The notes under the pieces: generated by a model
What the model was told of the DNA's origin: nothing
Databases searched by the model: none
What the model saw: the letters and a program-made list of their open reading frames with translations, nothing else
Position numbers and translations under genes: made by a program
Shown here: piece by piece, positions 61,655 through 64,000 of the stretch
Position numbering within the stretch: the stretch's first letter is position 1
Layout of the letters: the number at the start of each line of letters is the position of its first letter
Source of the DNA: Streptomyces scopuliridis RB72
GTDB lineage: Bacteria; Actinomycetota; Actinomycetes; Streptomycetales; Streptomycetaceae
Length of the DNA: 64,000 bases
Reading direction: 5' to 3'
Assembly: GCF_000718095.1 (NCBI RefSeq)
Contig: NZ_JOEI01000029.1
Span: forward strand, 81,475-145,474

Positions 61655-62331
61655 GCGCGGCGCTCCCTCGCCCAGGGGGTGAGCAGCCGCTGGAGTCCGA
61701 GCAGCAGCAGATCGGCGGCGACGGCGATGATCACGCAGAGGACGGAGGCGGTGAGCACCTGCGCCTTGAAGAAGGTGTTCATCCCGGCGTAGATGAGATT
61801 GCCGAGCCCTCCGTAGCCGACGATCGCCCCGATGGTGACGAGGGAGACGGCGGAGACGGTCGCGATCCGCAGCCCGGCCATGGCGGCGGGGAGGGCGAGC
61901 GGCAGCTCGACGGTGAGCAGCAGCCGGACCGGTCCGTACCCCATCCCGCGGGCGGCCTGCCGGGTCTCCTCGGGGACGGCGCGCAGTCCGGCCAGGATGT
62001 TCCGTACGAGCAGGGTCAGCGAGTAGAGGACCAGCCCGGCGACGACGAGCGAGGCGGCCAGTCCGTACAGCGGCAGCAGCAGGGAGAACATCGCGAGCGA
62101 GGGGATGGTGTAGAGGATGGTCGTGATCCCGAGCACGGGCCCGACCGCCCAGTTCCAGCGGCGGGCCGCCAGGGCCAGGGGGACGGCGATGAGCAGCGCG
62201 AGCAGGATGGCGAGGAAGGTCAGGTGGAGATGCTGGAGCACCGCGTCCCACAGGATCGTGCGGCGGCTGGAGAGGTAGTCGCCGCAGATCCACTCGTTGC
62301 GCGCGAGGCAGTCGTCCGGGGGCGCGGTCAC
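61651..62331 (-). CDS. OpuC-type ABC permease, first
   Basis: A 226-residue permease with five helices. It contains GITTILYTIPSLAMFSLLLPLYG and the EAA loop AVPEETRQAARGMGYGPVRLL. It is first of the three-gene leftward set. The region upstream of its GTG shows no strong promoter, which fits displacement from a former operon headed by the ATPase at 45.6 kb. Confidence 0.82.
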   Translation of the reverse strand: MTAPPDDCLARNEWICGDYLSSRRTILWDAVLQHLHLTFLAILLALLIAVPLALAARRWNWAVGPVLGITTILYTIPSLAMFSLLLPLYGLAASLVVAGLVLYSLTLLVRNILAGLRAVPEETRQAARGMGYGPVRLLLTVELPLALPAAMAGLRIATVSAVSLVTIGAIVGYGGLGNLIYAGMNTFFKAQVLTASVLCVIIAVAADLLLLGLQRLLTPWARERRA

Positions 62332-62421
62332 CCGTCCATTGCACGCCCGCGTACGGCGGGCCGCGCGCGGTGTTGGACCGTACGGATGGCGGACCCAACC
62401 GGACCCCCCCGCCGCCGGGCG

Positions 62422-62712
62422 CTACACCTTGAGGGCGAGTCCCCCCGCCATCAGGGACTGGCCCACGGTGAGGGGCGGCTCGACCGGCTCCTCGGGACGC
62501 CACAGCGGCAGATAGGTGACGCCCGGGTCGACCAGCTCCAGGCCGTCGAAGTACGCGGTGATCTCCTCCAGGGTCCGGAAGCGGCCGGTCCCGAGGTCGG
62601 CCAGCAGGGCTCTCTCCAGTCCGGCGGCCTCGGGGCTCGACGCGCAGAAGTGGGTGAGGAAGAGATAGCTCCCGACCGGTATCGCGCCCGGTATCCCGTC
62701 CGTCATGGGCAC
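62422..62712 (-). pseudogene. C-terminal relic of a DUF574 SAM methyltransferase
   Basis: The frame encodes about 96 residues matching only the tail of Streptomyces DUF574 methyltransferases: GSYLFLTHFCASS, then RFRTLEEITAYFDGLELVDPGV and LPLWRPEEP. The SAM-binding two thirds, normally about 170 residues, are absent. Upstream runs directly into the next gene. It is judged a deletion remnant near a rearrangement boundary. Confidence 0.65.
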
Positions 62713-62808
62713 CCCCTTGTCCCGCCGCAGGATGCCGGCCCGCCGCGCACCGGTCTACAGCGTGCGCCGCGAGCAGTGTGAACCGCTCGCGGCGCGCGCC
62801 CGCCGCCG

Positions 62809-64000
62809 TCAGGGGAAGGACACCACCGTCGAGGGCACCGTCGTGGTGCCCGAGGTGGCGGCGCCGATGGCGTTGATGACGTGGTCGTACTGCCCGTTGC
62901 CACTGAGCGAGACGACGAGCAGGCCGTGGAACTTCACACCCGGGACCGCGGGCGCGGCGAAGCCGTGGGCCTGGCGGATGGTCGGATCGACGTTGTAGTA
63001 GCAGTAGCTGCCCAGCCCCCAGCCCTCGTGCGTGGTCACGGTGTCGGCGACTTTGTAGGCGGCGTAGCCCCTGGTGGCGCCGTTCTGGATGGCGGCCTGG
63101 TTGGGGGCGTCGTACGCCTTCTCGTTCTGGAAGAAGATGGTGCGGCCCCGCTCGCCGTTCCACTGGACGTCGTACTTGTTGAAGTGCTCGACGAACAGCC
63201 CGGTCGCCAGCACGTCGGCGCCGTTGACGACCACGCCGTAGTCGGCCCGGTTGGTCTCCCAGCCCACGCCGTCCCCGTGGTCGGCGCGCCAGACCCAGGT
63301 GTGGTCGATGATGGTGTGCCGGTTGTTGACGACCATGCTGGTGGTGGCCTTGCCGGGGCCCGCGCCGCCGATCCTGATGAACACGTCCTGCACGGTGGTC
63401 GGGTTGGCGGAGTGGTCGGTGGTGGTGCCCTGCGGCCCGATCTCCAGCAGGGTGGCGGAGTTGACGGTTCCCGCGTCGATCAGGAAGCCCGCGAGCCGTA
63501 CCCCGTCGACATCGGCGACCCTCATCGCCGTCACTCCGTTGTCCGGCACGAGCGTGGCGTAGCCGAGTCCGAGGACCACCGCGTTCGCGCGCTCGACCCG
63601 GACGGTCTGGTCGAGGTGGTAAATCCCTGGCGTGAACAGCAGGTTGAGCCCCTGCGTGAGCGCCTCGTTGAGGGTGGCCGCGGAGACGCCGGGCTTGGCG
63701 ACGTAGAACTGGGTGAGCGGCAGGGACGTACCCCTGGGCGTGCCGCTTCCCCACGTGGTGCCGCGCGCGTTGGTGCGCAGCTCCGGCAGGAAGACTTTGT
63801 AGTCGGCGCCGTCGAGGTAGAGGAAGGGTTTTTCGCGGGAGACGGGGGTGGTGGTGAGGGTGGTGTAGGGCGGGTTGGGGAAGCTCTGGGCGGGGGCGCC
63901 TTCGACGCCGGAGAAGGTCATGTTCCAGACGGCGTTGGTCCAGCCGCCGACGGAGCTGTCGCGGGTGTACCACTGCTGCTGGGAGTAGGGGCCGACGGTG
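62809..64000 (-). CDS. Secreted right-handed beta-helix protein, 5' end outside
   Basis: The frame is open to the last base of the window, so the start and any signal peptide lie beyond it. About 396 residues are visible. Stretches such as ANAVVLGLGYATLVPDNGVT, VRLAGFLIDAGTVNSATLLE and NRHTIIDHTWVWRADHGDGV look like parallel beta-helix coils of pectate-lyase or GH55-like enzymes. A NWPxW-like catalytic signature cannot be named. It is probably extracellular and carbohydrate-active. Confidence 0.7.
   Translation of the reverse strand, partial: TVGPYSQQQWYTRDSSVGGWTNAVWNMTFSGVEGAPAQSFPNPPYTTLTTTPVSREKPFLYLDGADYKVFLPELRTNARGTTWGSGTPRGTSLPLTQFYVAKPGVSAATLNEALTQGLNLLFTPGIYHLDQTVRVERANAVVLGLGYATLVPDNGVTAMRVADVDGVRLAGFLIDAGTVNSATLLEIGPQGTTTDHSANPTTVQDVFIRIGGAGPGKATTSMVVNNRHTIIDHTWVWRADHGDGVGWETNRADYGVVVNGADVLATGLFVEHFNKYDVQWNGERGRTIFFQNEKAYDAPNQAAIQNGATRGYAAYKVADTVTTHEGWGLGSYCYYNVDPTIRQAHGFAAPAVPGVKFHGLLVVSLSGNGQYDHVINAIGAATSGTTTVPSTVVSFP

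Noticed and set aside
60983..63973. 996-codon frame spanning the permease and beta-helix genes
   Set aside because: Only its last part, the 60983-61654 permease, is real; the rest is out-of-frame, Arg/Pro-rich sequence.

Overview
The window is high-GC actinobacterial DNA, most likely a Streptomyces chromosome. This follows from the dense ATGA/GTGA-coupled operons, frequent GTG starts, SARP/AfsR regulators, a Nur-like nickel operator and DUF5133/DUF574-type genes. No rRNA, tRNA, CRISPR array or transposase was seen.

Region 1 (about 0.6-22.1 kb) is the centrepiece: a hybrid RiPP (ribosomally made, post-translationally modified peptide) gene cluster. A tightly overlapping operon encodes an APH-fold kinase and a HopA1-like protein (the Ser/Thr dehydration pair of thioamitide and class V lanthipeptide pathways). 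It continues with an azoline-type YcaO ending in a PxPxP motif, an E1/ThiF-like zinc protein, an E1-like/SagB dehydrogenase fusion, a second nitroreductase, a sulfotransferase and a 59-residue Cys/Ser/Thr-rich precursor peptide. A carbamoyltransferase, a P450, two methyltransferases, two Fe(II)/2-oxoglutarate oxygenases and an MFS exporter follow. A second, leftward operon holds a methyltransferase, a 26-residue Cys-containing peptide, a stand-alone SagB dehydrogenase and the exporter. Four direct-repeat boxes of the form CGTAnnn-N4-CGTAnnn (11-bp period) lie upstream of the APH, carbamoyltransferase and both methyltransferase genes. They suggest one SARP regulon covering both operons. A different 11-bp repeat array (TGGCAAG) sits between the divergent AfsR-like and SARP genes. 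No pyridine synthase, LanB dehydratase or LanC-like cyclase is visible, so a linear azole plus dehydroamino acid peptide is the simplest product model.

Region 2 (about 22.3-32 kb) is accessory. It holds an ACT-domain protein, a trypsin-co-occurring (trypco1-like) protein coupled to a Vat-type acetyltransferase, a truncated macrolide-glycosyltransferase relic and an ADP-ribosylglycohydrolase. A 1,556-residue TPR-CHAT protease is divergent from a small Cys/His protein and a membrane protein, resembling a conflict/signalling module.

Region 3 (about 32-46.8 kb) is mostly core metabolism: a DUF779 protein, a PLC/GDPD-like secreted enzyme, a nikABCDE-like ABC operon behind a Nur-like box, paired acyl-CoA dehydrogenases with a quinone oxidoreductase, a cupin regulator, a proline-iminopeptidase-like hydrolase and the ATPase of an OpuC-type importer.

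Region 4 (about 46.8-64 kb) is catabolic. It has a secreted beta-propeller protein, a permease, a hydantoinase/oxoprolinase, an FAD oxidoreductase, a LacI regulator with operators, a CE7-type esterase and a sugar ABC importer with a YesL-like protein. The OpuC permeases and binding protein follow on the opposite strand from their ATPase, as if a segment of about 15.5 kb had inverted. A methyltransferase relic and a secreted beta-helix protein (running off the window) close the region.
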